A stretch of DNA of 13,128 nt from JBBIII01 sp037446575 (GTDB lineage: Bacteria; Bacteroidota; Ignavibacteria; UBA10030), in assembly GCA_037446575.1 (NCBI GenBank), contig JBBIII010000068.1, positions 1-13,128 on the forward strand, read 5' to 3'. The notes under the pieces were generated by a model that worked only from the letters and a program-made list of their open reading frames with translations, was not told the DNA's origin and searched no databases. A program made the position numbers and the translations under genes. Below are positions 1 to 7,732 of the stretch, piece by piece (positions within the stretch are counted from its first letter, which is position 1; the number at the start of each line of letters is the position of its first letter).

Positions 1-90
1 CCTCCAAAGGCGGACAAGTGGGAATGACAAGATCTCTTACTTTTTGGTCAACCTCAATGACTCGAAAATTTTATTTTTCAGATGTCTCTA
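1..90 (-). repeat. Probable end of a dispersed repeat downstream of the PDZ gene
   Basis: No gene is visible in bases 1-118. Bases 71-88 read TTATTTTTCAGATGTCTC; the exact reverse complement occurs at 10690-10707, over the stop codon of maeB. In both places the motif, read as GAGACATCTGAAAAATAA, lies just 3' of a gene and on that gene's strand. Bases 1-35 (CCTCCAAAGGCGG followed by a GGGAATGACA motif) also resemble intergenic repeats seen in many genomes, but this is an impression from memory. A chance 18-base match is unlikely yet possible in AT-rich DNA. Confidence 0.4.
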
Positions 91-118
91 TAAATAATTT
101 GCGAATTATTACAATTGC

Positions 119-159
119 AAAAAAAATCCGGTGGTTCATTCTGCATACCGACCGGATTT
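119..159 (-). terminator. Intrinsic terminator of the PDZ gene
   Basis: AAATCCGGT (124-132) pairs with ACCGGATTT (151-159), and an inner GGT/ACC pair extends the stem past a single-base bulge. On the minus strand the hairpin is followed by a run of eight T (the A run at 119-126). It starts 22 nt beyond the stop codon of the minus-strand PDZ gene, so it is well placed to end that transcript. Confidence 0.8.
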
Positions 160-180
160 CAAGAGTATAAGAGTTAAAAA

Positions 181-1143
181 TCAAATTATTGTTTTATCGT
201 TAGTTAGTTTTGACATTTTTGGCATTAGCTTATTTACGATCGCCCCTTCAAGTTCTATATCATACTTTTCAAATTCAGGTAGTATATCTTGGAAATCGAA
301 TTGCGCCTCAGGGTTACTATGCGGATTTATATGAAACATTCCTTTTCGAAAATGTTTTAAAAATATATCTTCTCTTGCTGGGAGCCCTTCTAATTCTACA
401 TTTAACGTCTTTTTAACGCCTTTTCTTAAAATTTCAAATTCAACTTTTTCGCCATCTTCATACTTCTGGATTTCACGTTTCACTTTATTCACATCTGTAA
501 TAGTTTTTTTTCCTATTCTAACGATGACATCTCCGGCTTTAAATCCAGCTTTACCAGCTTCGCTGTCTTTTTCAACTTCTTCTACTAAAACGCCTTCATT
601 ATTTGGCGCAGAAAAATACTCACCCAATTGTTCATTAAGAGTAATCAGCTTTAAACCCAAGATGCTTCTATCAAATTGAATTGATATTTCAGGAACATCG
701 TGCATTAATCCAAATCGGGGGTACTTAGGTGTTTTTGCCCTGCCAATTGTTAATGAAATCGAATTCTTTTTACCATCTCTAAAAACAATAAGATTGATTT
801 TCGTGTTTGGTAAAGTTCGTCTAACAACTTTTATCAAATCATCGGTATCGTAAATTTTTTTGCTATTAAATTCAACAATTACATCGCCTTCTAAAATACC
901 GGCAGAATCAGCCGGACTACCATCTAAGACTTCCTTAACGTATGCACCATCTGGCGATTCGAGCTTTGCTTTACGTGCAAGCTTCTCATTCAAATCTTGA
1001 ACCATAACGCCAATCCAACCAGGTTTAATAGACTTCCCTTTGCTTTCTGCGGCTTTATTACTCGTTGGATTACCGCTTAGGGAAAAATATATAAAAAATA
1101 CAAGCGTTATTACTGCACCTAAAAACCGTAAGATAGTTTTCAT
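181..1143 (-). CDS. Membrane-anchored tandem-PDZ protein without protease domain
   Basis: The 320-residue product has a short basic N-terminus (K3, R6), a hydrophobic segment at about 7-22 and a serine/glycine-rich stretch, which suits a signal peptide or single membrane anchor with the rest outside the cytoplasm. Two PDZ domains follow. PDZ1 is at about 43-134 (GWIGVMVQDL carboxylate-binding loop, GSPADSAGILEGDVIVEFN). PDZ2 is at about 161-253 (ILGLKL, DSEAGKAGFKAGDVIVRIGKK). The layout recalls the PDZ tail of DegP/HtrA proteases, but there is no GNSGG serine-protease motif or room for that domain. Residues 254-320 are charged and match nothing I recognise. I chose ATG at 1143 because AAAGGA lies 9-10 nt upstream; an in-frame TTG at 1161 would absorb that site. 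The likely role is binding exposed C-termini in the periplasm as a scaffold or adaptor; the partner is unknown. A terminator on each side suggests a single-gene transcript. Confidence 0.85.
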   Translation of the reverse strand: MKTILRFLGAVITLVFFIYFSLSGNPTSNKAAESKGKSIKPGWIGVMVQDLNEKLARKAKLESPDGAYVKEVLDGSPADSAGILEGDVIVEFNSKKIYDTDDLIKVVRRTLPNTKINLIVFRDGKKNSISLTIGRAKTPKYPRFGLMHDVPEISIQFDRSILGLKLITLNEQLGEYFSAPNNEGVLVEEVEKDSEAGKAGFKAGDVIVRIGKKTITDVNKVKREIQKYEDGEKVEFEILRKGVKKTLNVELEGLPAREDIFLKHFRKGMFHINPHSNPEAQFDFQDILPEFEKYDIELEGAIVNKLMPKMSKLTNDKTII

Positions 1144-1170
1144 TGCTATCTGTCCTTTCAAAAATTTTAC

Positions 1171-1188
1171 ATAAGTATTTTTACTTAT
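1171..1188. promoter_or_regulatory. Small dyad in the leader of the PDZ gene
   Basis: ATAAGTA (1171-1177) and TACTTAT (1182-1188) form a 7-bp perfect dyad with a TTTT spacer, 28-45 nt upstream of the PDZ gene start. It could be a small operator or a leader hairpin. I could not identify a convincing -35/-10 pair around it, so its meaning is open. Confidence 0.25.
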
Positions 1189-1244
1189 CGGCCGACACGG
1201 TTAATAGACGGTAATTTATTTAGTTAGTTCCGCTTCTAATACAG

Positions 1245-1282
1245 GAAAAAAAATCCCGCTTACCTTTTACAATAAGCGGGAT
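1245..1282 (-). terminator. Intrinsic terminator of the pilin-like gene
   Basis: ATCCCGCTTA (1253-1262) and TAAGCGGGAT (1273-1282) form a perfect 10-bp GC-rich stem with a 10-nt loop, followed on the minus strand by eight T (A run at 1246-1253). It lies 31 nt beyond the stop codon of the minus-strand gene at 1313-1702 and separates that gene from the PDZ gene. Confidence 0.9.
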
Positions 1283-1312
1283 GGCAAAAATTGCTTATTT
1301 AAGCAAAAAATC

Positions 1313-1702
1313 TTACTGGAAATAAGGTGCAAAATCCCAATTTGTGAGGGTTCCATCCGATTGAACTAGAACTGTTATTTTATCTTCAGTACCAGGATCT
1401 GATTTAGAATCTCCATTAATTGAAACACTCTGTGGTGAAACATTTAAGGTATAAGTACCATTATCGTTTGTCGCCATCTTAGTTGGAAGCTTCAGACCTG
1501 TATATGTACCACCGCCTCCACCCATTGAGGTTGGACGAATTTTAAATTGATAAGAATAGGCGGCTATGTTATTCATATCGTTAATCATAGCATCTTTTGC
1601 CGCTTGTATGCTTTGCGCGCTGAATAAGCTCAATCCTACGGCTATTGCAATACCGACAATAATAACGCCGAGGATGATAAGTAATAATTGTTGTTGACCC
1701 AT
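1313..1702 (-). CDS. Small pilin-like single-span protein (MGQQQLLL type)
   Basis: This 129-residue protein begins with two residues (MG) and QQQ, then a strongly hydrophobic helix at about 5-27 (LLLIILGVIIVGIAIAVG). An amphipathic stretch (about 28-50), a glycine-rich turn GGGGG (about 57-61) and a Thr/Ser/Asn-rich beta-like region with an aromatic end (WDFAPYFQ) follow. An N-terminal helix leading into a small polar domain is the architecture of type IV pilins and pseudopilins. However, the lysine-rich leader and Glu at +5 of bacterial prepilins are missing, so processing by prepilin peptidase is uncertain. I recall similar short proteins from Ignavibacteria-like genomes, without assigned function. 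AGGAGG lies 7 nt before ATG. Its own promoter and strong terminator suggest a single-gene, possibly well-expressed unit. No secretion or pilus genes are nearby. Confidence 0.8.
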   Translation of the reverse strand: MGQQQLLLIILGVIIVGIAIAVGLSLFSAQSIQAAKDAMINDMNNIAAYSYQFKIRPTSMGGGGGTYTGLKLPTKMATNDNGTYTLNVSPQSVSINGDSKSDPGTEDKITVLVQSDGTLTNWDFAPYFQ

Positions 1703-1764
1703 ATTAAATCCTCCTAAATATTGTTAATGATTATATTGAATTAATTAATTTCATATTTTTACTA

Positions 1765-1792
1765 TCTATAAATGTCTCAAGTAATGTACCAA
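1765..1792 (-). promoter_or_regulatory. Candidate sigma70-type promoter of the pilin-like gene
   Basis: Read on the minus strand, TTGGTA (1792-1787) and TATAGA (1770-1765) are separated by 16 nt and lie about 60-90 nt upstream of the ATG. Each hexamer matches four of six consensus bases. This would give a leader of about 55 nt ending in AGGAGG. The AT-rich setting makes chance matches easy. Confidence 0.35.
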
Positions 1793-1873
1793 ACATATTT
1801 TTTTAATTTAAAGCGTAAATGAGTTCTTTTCTGTCTATAACGCTTAAACTTTTCCTTTAAATAGAGGAACAAA

Positions 1874-2680
1874 TTACCTGTTAATGTAATTTTTACTTAC
1901 CGGTTTTTTACATACAAACATAGGGTATTCTTCGTAGCCCGAAAGCCCAGAAGATTCTATTGCAAACTTCGGCGGTTTGTAGTTTAATAGATTTACTTCA
2001 AAACCTGTTTTATTTAGTAATTCGGTAAAGACATTTATGGGGAATAAACCGCATAGATGTTGATCGGTATAAATTTCTAATTTGTTGTTTCGTCGAATTA
2101 AATAAATAAATGTCGACTCATACATCGTATCGGATGGGTTTGCATCAAACCGATTATCAATGAATGTAATTTCTATTCCCTCTTTCGATGTAGAATAATG
2201 AGTAGTGTTGTTTTGCGTAAAATTATTTGGATCGTCTTCTACAATAAACATAAATACTCCGCCGGCATTCAAATGTGCAAAAACCGCCGTGAACATTTTT
2301 TGTAAATCTTCTTTTGTTAGAATATAAGCTATTGAATCAATCGCCACGATTACATCGAAAGTATAATCAAATTGGAATGAACGCATATCATCACAAATGT
2401 AATTTACATCAGAATTAAGGCGTTTTGCCAATTCCAACATTGCCTCGCTCTTATCGATACCGGCTACCTGAAAATGTTTTTTGAAGACATAGTCGTTATG
2501 CCCGCCGCCACAGCCGAGATGAAGCAATGTTTTTAAAGAAATATCGGCAGAATCTTTAAGAATTTTACAGAATAATTCTGTCTCTTCTATATAATGTTCT
2601 AAAGGAGTGATTATGGGAAATGTCCACGAAAGGTCGTTGTATAAACGATATTGAGTGTTTGTATCATGTTTTTTAATCAT
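1874..2680 (-). CDS. Class I SAM-dependent methyltransferase
   Basis: The 268-residue protein has a complete Rossmann-type methyltransferase core. Motif I is LLHLGCGGG (about 52-60), GID with D76 is the acidic end of strand 2 that binds the SAM ribose, CDDMRSF (96-102) is the motif before strand 4, and FDVIVAIDSIAYI (about 108-120) is the strand-4 segment. The N-terminus YRLYNDLSWTFPIITP and the second half (HLNAGGVFMF, then polar strands) resemble TylM1/DesVI-like enzymes and related uncharacterised methyltransferases. The acceptor cannot be read from sequence: a small molecule or sugar amine is possible. The start ATG overlaps the stop of a possible upstream ORF as ATGA, with only a weak GGTAAG ribosome site, so translation may be coupled. 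I saw no convincing terminator between its end and the pilin-like gene. Confidence 0.85.
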   Translation of the reverse strand: MIKKHDTNTQYRLYNDLSWTFPIITPLEHYIEETELFCKILKDSADISLKTLLHLGCGGGHNDYVFKKHFQVAGIDKSEAMLELAKRLNSDVNYICDDMRSFQFDYTFDVIVAIDSIAYILTKEDLQKMFTAVFAHLNAGGVFMFIVEDDPNNFTQNNTTHYSTSKEGIEITFIDNRFDANPSDTMYESTFIYLIRRNNKLEIYTDQHLCGLFPINVFTELLNKTGFEVNLLNYKPPKFAIESSGLSGYEEYPMFVCKKPVSKNYINR

Positions 2681-2856
2681 AGCTTACCGCTCAATTTTGT
2701 TGGCAGTTGTTCGGATATTAATTTAAACCCGATAACAGTGTGTTTATAATAAGTTTCATATTTTCTGTTTAAAAATAGATTTTTTTCGCATTTATAATTC
2801 AGGTGAATTAAATATAATGATTCACAAATTTTGGAACAAATTGGATGTTTTAACAT
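2677..2856 (-). CDS. Possible 59-residue hypothetical protein coupled to the methyltransferase
   Basis: I do not recognise this ORF. Two things support it: AAAAGG lies 9 nt before the ATG, and its TGA overlaps the methyltransferase ATG by 4 bases (ATGA), a common mark of translational coupling. The product is basic, with three cysteines near the front (C7, C11, C23) and many Lys and Tyr residues, and has no obvious membrane span or domain. Against it are the short length, lack of a known family and AT-rich surroundings where short ORFs arise by chance. It could be a leader ORF that aids translation of the methyltransferase, whose own ribosome site is weak. A longer version could start at a TTG 9 nt upstream, but the ribosome site favours ATG. 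Confidence 0.3.
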   Translation of the reverse strand: MLKHPICSKICESLYLIHLNYKCEKNLFLNRKYETYYKHTVIGFKLISEQLPTKLSGKL

Positions 2857-2926
2857 TTTACACAACCTTTTATTTAAACGCTTCCCTTGTACAAATGTAA
2901 AATATGTTTGTAGTTACGGACATTTT

Positions 2927-2961
2927 TTGCCAAATTTTAGTAAATTTAATATCAATATAAT
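2927..2961 (+). promoter_or_regulatory. Candidate nifJ promoter region
   Basis: TTGCCA (2927-2932) is followed after 17 nt by TATCAA (2950-2955), and a perfect TATAAT lies a few bases on (2956-2961). Neither pairing is ideal: the first has a four-of-six -10, the second a 23-nt gap. A start near 2962-2970 would leave a leader of about 50-60 nt. This is the only promoter-like stretch found in the 150 nt upstream of nifJ. Confidence 0.4.
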
Positions 2962-2979
2962 GGAATATTTTTTCCATTA
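2958..2979. promoter_or_regulatory. Inverted repeat TAATGGAA-N6-TTCCATTA upstream of nifJ
   Basis: TAATGGAA (2958-2965) and TTCCATTA (2972-2979) are perfect 8-base arms with a 6-nt AT spacer, centred about 52 nt before the nifJ ATG and touching the TATAAT at 2956-2961. Two arms with a 6-nt spacer is the geometry of a dimeric helix-turn-helix regulator site, and the position at the -10 or start would suit a repressor. The arm sequence is not one I can match to a named regulator. As RNA it would be a short hairpin followed by only a few T, so a terminator is less likely. Confidence 0.45.
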
Positions 2980-3020
2980 AGTAAAAGTTTTTTATTAACG
3001 ATTAAACGAAAGAGAAAAAA

Positions 3021-6000
3021 ATGTCAGAAGCAAAAAACGGACGAATCAAAGTTACAATTGATGGCAACGAGGCGGCTGCCTACGTAGCTCATAAACTTAA
3101 TGAAGTAATTGCAATTTACCCGATCACACCGTCGTCAAATATGGGCGAGTGGGCTGATGAATGGTCGGCGCAGGGAAAGAAAAACCTGTGGGGCACAGTA
3201 CCGCAAGTTGTAGAAATGCAGAGCGAAGGCGGTGCGGCAGGCGCAGTGCATGGCGCATTACAAGCCGGCGGTCTATCTTGCACTTTTACAGCGGCTCAAG
3301 GGTTATTATTGATGATTCCCAATATGTACAAAATAGCCGGAGAATTGACGCCAACGGTATTTCACATAGCGGCGCGTACGGTAGCAACGCATGCTCTATC
3401 TATATTCGGAGATCATAGCGATGTTATGTCGGTGCGTCAGTGCGGCTGGGGAATGCTTGCATCAAATTCTGTTCAAGAGGTAATGGACCTAGCTCTTATC
3501 TCTTATGCATCTACATTAGAATCGAGAGTCCCATTTGTGCATTTCTTCGATGGTTTTCGCACCTCGCATGAAGTAATGAAGATTGAGCAGTTAAGCGACG
3601 CAGATATGCGAGCAATGATTAGCGATGAATTAATTGAAGCGCATCGTCAACGTGCAATGACGCCTGATAGGCCGGTATTGCGTGGGACAGCGCAAAACCC
3701 CGATGTATTTTTCCAAGCACGCGAAACAGCAAATAGTTATTATGCATCTGTTCCGACAATCGTCCAAAAAGTAATGGATAAGTTTGCTGCCGTTATAGGA
3801 CGTAAGTATAAATTATTTGATTACGTTGGCGCGCCGGATGCAGAGCGGGTTATTGTAATAATGGGGTCGGGCGCGGAAACTACACATGAAACAGTCGAGT
3901 ATATGACAGAAAAAGGAGAGAAGGTAGGCGTATTAAAAGTTCGTCTTTATCGTCCTTTTTCTGCGGAACATTTTGTAAAAGCTCTTCCTGCTACTATAAA
4001 GAGTATTGTAGTTTTAGATAGAACTAAAGAATTAGGCGCAACAGGCGAACCATTGTATCTTGATGTAGTTGTAGCATTGAATGAAATGATTCCCGCCGGC
4101 AAAGCTCCGTTCAAATCTATGCCTAAGGTAATTAGCGGCCGTTATGGATTATCGTCTAAAGAATTTACTCCAGCTATGGTAAAAGCAATATTCGATGAAT
4201 TAAAGAAAGACCAGCCAAAAAATCACTTCACAATTGGCATTAATGATAATGTTACACATACAAGCTTGGCTTATGATCCGAATTTCAGCGTTGAACGGGA
4301 TGACGTAGTGCGCGCAATATTTTACGGACTTGGCGCCGATGGAACGGTTGGAGCCAACAAGAACTCGATTAAAATAATAGGTGAAGATACCGACAATTAT
4401 GCACAAGGGTATTTTGTGTATGATTCTAAGAAATCGGGTTCCACAACAACGTCTCATTTACGTTTTGGACCAAGGCCTATCCGGTCAATTTATTTAGTTA
4501 ATAAAGCGAGCTTTATTGCATGTCATCAATGGTTTTTCTTAGAAAAGTTAGATGTATTGCAAGCGGCAATACCAGGCGGAACATTTCTTTTAAATAGTAT
4601 TTATGGCAAAGATGAAGTTTGGAACCATCTGCCAAGGCAAATTCAAAAGCAGTTGATAGAAAAGAAAATGAAGTTTTATGTGATCGACGCTTATGAAGTG
4701 GCTAAAAAAACGGGAATGGGAAGTCGGGTAAATACTATTATGCAAACTTGCTTCTTTGCAATTTCTGGAGTTCTTCCAAAAGATGAAGCGATTAATGCGA
4801 TTAAATATTCTATTGAGAAGACCTACGGCAGAAAAGGAGAAGATATAGTTCAGAAGAATTTCGAAGCTGTAGATCATACGCTTGCAAATTTGCATGAAGT
4901 AAAAATTCCTGCAAGCGTAACCAGCGTTATTGAAATGCCTCCAGCGGTTTCGGACAAAGCGCCCGACTTTGTTAAAAATGTTCTTGGAAAAATTATTGCG
5001 GGCAAAGGAGAAGAACTTACAATTGCAGATCTGCCGGTCGACGGCACATTTCCGACTGCAACCGCTCAATGGGAAAAACGAAATATTGCGCTCGAAATTC
5101 CCGTTTGGGAAATGGAGATTTGTATTCAGTGCAACAAATGCGCAATTGCATGTCCGCACGCGGCAATACGCACAAAAGTATTCGATTCAGCATTGCTTGC
5201 ATCTGCGCCGCCGACTTTCAAATCGATGGATTATAAAGGTCCGGAGTATAAAGGAATGAAGTATTCTGTGCAAGTAGCGCCAGAAGACTGCACCGGTTGC
5301 AATCTTTGCGTAGAATTTTGCCCTGCCAAGAGCAAGAAAGAGGCTAAAATCAAAGCAATTAATATGAAACCACAACCGCCATTACGCGAACAAGAACGTG
5401 AAAATTATGAGTTCTTCCTCAGCATACCGGATATAGATCGCCGAAATGTTAAAGTTGATACAGTTAAAGGTTCGCAATTCTTACTTCCATTATTTGAATA
5501 TAGCGGGGCTTGCTCTGGTTGCGGAGAAACCCCGTATGTTAAATTGGCAAGTCAATTATTTGGCGATAGGATGATAATAGCAAATGCTACAGGATGTTCG
5601 TCAATTTACGGCGGCAACTTGCCGACAACTCCTTGGACGCAAGATGCAAACGGGCGTGGACCAACATGGTCGAATTCCTTATTCGAAGATAACGCCGAAT
5701 TTGGTTTTGGAATGCGTTTGACAATTGATAAGTTGAACGAAATGGCAAAAGAATATGTTACAATGCTATCAACAGATATCGGAGTCAATTTAGCGACAGC
5801 TTTAATCGAAGCAAAGCAAAAAGATGAAGCCGATATTTACGAACAACGCGAACACGTAAAAATTCTAAAAGATAAATTGGCAACAATAAACAGACCTGAA
5901 GCTAAGAGATTGCTGAACATTGCCGATTATTTGGTGAAGCGCAGTGTATGGATAATGGGCGGAGATGGATGGGCGTACGATATCGGTTTTGGCGGATTAG

Positions 6001-6611
6001 ATCATGTGCTTGCATCAGGAAAGGATGTAAATATTCTAGTTCTTGATACAGAAGTATATTCCAACACGGGCGGGCAAATGTCTAAAGCTACAAACCGAGC
6101 CGCAGTCGCAAAATTTGCCGCCGCCGGTAAGCCAACGGCAAAGAAAGATTTATCATTGCTTGCAATGATGTATAATAATGTTTATGTGGCGCGTGTTGCA
6201 ATGGGCGCAAATGATGCTCAAACTGTGCGCGCTTTTATAGAAGCCGAAGCTTATAATGGTCCCTCAATTATTATTGCTTATTCGCATTGCATTGCTCATG
6301 GAATTGATATGGCGCGCGGTATGACAAATCAAAAGCTTGCGGTGGAAACAGGATATTTCCCTCTATTCCGATATAATCCGGAATTGATCAACGAAAATAA
6401 AAATCCGTTTAAGTTAGATTCAAAACCGCCAAAAGGAACGCTTTCGGAGTTCACATCACTTGAAACGCGTTTCAGCGTGTTATCTAAAACGCACCCAGAT
6501 CGAGCGCAAGAATTATTGAAGCTTGCCGAAGAAGACGTCAAAGTGCGATGGGCAATTTATGAACAATTTGCACGTGAAGGCGAAGCTGTAAAAACACCGG
6601 CAAATAATTAA
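3021..6611 (+). CDS. nifJ: Pyruvate:ferredoxin (flavodoxin) oxidoreductase, fused single-chain
   Basis: This enzyme oxidises pyruvate with CoA to acetyl-CoA, CO2 and reduced ferredoxin or flavodoxin in the cytoplasm, or runs in reverse to fix CO2. The 1196 residues are full length for the homodimeric type. In order come the pyrimidine-binding domain with YPITPSS (33-39), the CoA-binding and gamma-type domains to about 640, and a two-cluster ferredoxin domain (CIQCNKCAIACP from C701; CTGCNLCVEFCP from C757). The TPP domain has C831, C834, C859 and C1090 as expected ligands of the proximal [4Fe-4S], plus GDG (981-983) and a VYSNTGGQ segment for the TPP/Mg site. The C-terminus ends without the extra domain of the Desulfovibrio africanus enzyme. 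The ribosome site before the ATG is weak (GAAAGAG). A dyad upstream hints at transcriptional control. The gene has its own terminator and is followed by a DHOD-like flavoprotein gene, a pairing I recall in related bacteria. Confidence 0.98.
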   Translation: MSEAKNGRIKVTIDGNEAAAYVAHKLNEVIAIYPITPSSNMGEWADEWSAQGKKNLWGTVPQVVEMQSEGGAAGAVHGALQAGGLSCTFTAAQGLLLMIPNMYKIAGELTPTVFHIAARTVATHALSIFGDHSDVMSVRQCGWGMLASNSVQEVMDLALISYASTLESRVPFVHFFDGFRTSHEVMKIEQLSDADMRAMISDELIEAHRQRAMTPDRPVLRGTAQNPDVFFQARETANSYYASVPTIVQKVMDKFAAVIGRKYKLFDYVGAPDAERVIVIMGSGAETTHETVEYMTEKGEKVGVLKVRLYRPFSAEHFVKALPATIKSIVVLDRTKELGATGEPLYLDVVVALNEMIPAGKAPFKSMPKVISGRYGLSSKEFTPAMVKAIFDELKKDQPKNHFTIGINDNVTHTSLAYDPNFSVERDDVVRAIFYGLGADGTVGANKNSIKIIGEDTDNYAQGYFVYDSKKSGSTTTSHLRFGPRPIRSIYLVNKASFIACHQWFFLEKLDVLQAAIPGGTFLLNSIYGKDEVWNHLPRQIQKQLIEKKMKFYVIDAYEVAKKTGMGSRVNTIMQTCFFAISGVLPKDEAINAIKYSIEKTYGRKGEDIVQKNFEAVDHTLANLHEVKIPASVTSVIEMPPAVSDKAPDFVKNVLGKIIAGKGEELTIADLPVDGTFPTATAQWEKRNIALEIPVWEMEICIQCNKCAIACPHAAIRTKVFDSALLASAPPTFKSMDYKGPEYKGMKYSVQVAPEDCTGCNLCVEFCPAKSKKEAKIKAINMKPQPPLREQERENYEFFLSIPDIDRRNVKVDTVKGSQFLLPLFEYSGACSGCGETPYVKLASQLFGDRMIIANATGCSSIYGGNLPTTPWTQDANGRGPTWSNSLFEDNAEFGFGMRLTIDKLNEMAKEYVTMLSTDIGVNLATALIEAKQKDEADIYEQREHVKILKDKLATINRPEAKRLLNIADYLVKRSVWIMGGDGWAYDIGFGGLDHVLASGKDVNILVLDTEVYSNTGGQMSKATNRAAVAKFAAAGKPTAKKDLSLLAMMYNNVYVARVAMGANDAQTVRAFIEAEAYNGPSIIIAYSHCIAHGIDMARGMTNQKLAVETGYFPLFRYNPELINENKNPFKLDSKPPKGTLSEFTSLETRFSVLSKTHPDRAQELLKLAEEDVKVRWAIYEQFAREGEAVKTPANN

Positions 6612-6626
6612 TATTTTGCTATAAAT

Positions 6627-6661
6627 AAGGAGTCTAATAAAAAATTAGACTCCTTTTTTTT
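6627..6661 (+). terminator. Intrinsic terminator of nifJ
   Basis: AAGGAGTCTAAT (6627-6638) and ATTAGACTCCTT (6644-6655) form a perfect 12-bp stem with a 5-nt AAAAA loop, followed by a T run through 6661. It begins 16 nt after the nifJ stop codon. Its strength suggests that little transcription continues into the next gene unless termination is modulated. Confidence 0.95.
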
Positions 6662-6726
6662 AATCTGGTGGAAGCAAAATAAATTCGAGAATAAAAAACA
6701 TTTCTATATTAACAAGGAGCAAAGAT

Positions 6727-7725
6727 ATGAATCTCGAAACAACTTATCTTGGGTTAAAGCTAAAAAATCCAATTGTAGTCTCTGCGAGTCCATTATCGCG
6801 TTCGATGGATTCAATGCGTCGATTGGAAGATGCCGGCGCCTCGGCAATTGTGATGCACTCCTTATTCGAGGAGCAAATCACGCATGAATTAGAATCGCTG
6901 GAACACTACAAAAAGTACGGCGCTGATAGCTACGCCGAAGCGCTCTCCTATTTCCCCGATACAGGCGATTATCATTTTGCTCCAGAAGAATATTTGGAAT
7001 TGCTTGCCAAAGCATCAAGCAAGTTAGAAATTCCAATAATTGGTAGTATGAATGGAGTTACGCCCGGCGGTTGGATTAGCTATGCGAAAAAGATGGAAGA
7101 AGCCGGAGCTTCTGCTTTAGAATTAAACGTTTATTATATATCGACTGATTCTACAATTGCCGGAAGTGAAGTAGAAAATCGTTATATTAAAGCCCTTAAT
7201 CTGGTAAAGAAATCTGTTAAACTTCCGATTGCTATTAAGCTTAGTCCTTTTTTTAGCTCGCTTCCAAATTTAATTAAACAGCTTGATGATGAAGGAGCAA
7301 ACGGAGTTGTTCTATTCAATCGGTTTTATCAGCCAGATATTGATTTAGATGAGTTGGATGTAAAGCCCGGTGTAGAACTGAGCGATTCGTACGCAAATCG
7401 GTTGCCAATGAGATGGATCGGAATTCTTTATGGCAAAGTGAAAGCAAGTTTAGCGGCTACAAGCGGAATCCATACAGCAGAAGATGTTATCAAACTTACA
7501 ATGGTTGGTGCAGACGCGACTATGATGTGCTCAGCTTTGCTTAAGCACGGTCCTCAACATATTGCTAAAACTCTGAATGATTTGAATTCTTGGATGCAAG
7601 AGCACGAATATGAATCCATAGAGCAAATGAAGGGAAGTCTTAGCCACAAATCAATTGCAGATCCATCTGCTTATGAGCGCGCAAATTATATGAAAGCGCT
7701 GAACCGCTACAAGCTTCTTGTTTAG
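6727..7725 (+). CDS. Dihydroorotate dehydrogenase-like flavoprotein with altered active-site loop
   Basis: The 332-residue product is an alpha/beta-barrel flavoprotein of the DHOD superfamily. Family signs are the N-terminal strand LGLKLKNPIVVSASPLS (about 8-24), SMNG with N109, ELN with N134, IKLSP with K171, FNRF with N198, and the FMN-phosphate region SGIHTAED (246-253) with GADATMMCSALLKHG (261-275). True class 1 DHODs carry NxSCPN, with the catalytic Cys in the loop; here the segment is NVYYISTD (134-141), so the base is missing or replaced. I infer a reaction other than pyrimidine synthesis. No Fe-S motif is present. AAGGAG lies 8 nt before ATG. The gene follows nifJ across a strong terminator and no separate promoter is clear, so it may depend on read-through. 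Its place beside PFOR suggests a redox role, but the substrate is unknown. Confidence 0.88.
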   Translation: MNLETTYLGLKLKNPIVVSASPLSRSMDSMRRLEDAGASAIVMHSLFEEQITHELESLEHYKKYGADSYAEALSYFPDTGDYHFAPEEYLELLAKASSKLEIPIIGSMNGVTPGGWISYAKKMEEAGASALELNVYYISTDSTIAGSEVENRYIKALNLVKKSVKLPIAIKLSPFFSSLPNLIKQLDDEGANGVVLFNRFYQPDIDLDELDVKPGVELSDSYANRLPMRWIGILYGKVKASLAATSGIHTAEDVIKLTMVGADATMMCSALLKHGPQHIAKTLNDLNSWMQEHEYESIEQMKGSLSHKSIADPSAYERANYMKALNRYKLLV

Positions 7726-7732
7726 GAACTGT

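Noticed and set aside
1760..1782. A third copy of the 18-base motif on the minus strand (ACTTGAGACAT).
   Set aside because: Only 11 bases match before the sequences diverge, so it is not distinguishable from chance and overlaps a candidate promoter.
4590..5159. A 189-codon open frame on the minus strand inside nifJ.
   Set aside because: The plus strand encodes conserved PFOR sequence throughout; the antisense product is rich in Cys, Phe and Asn without a recognisable pattern.
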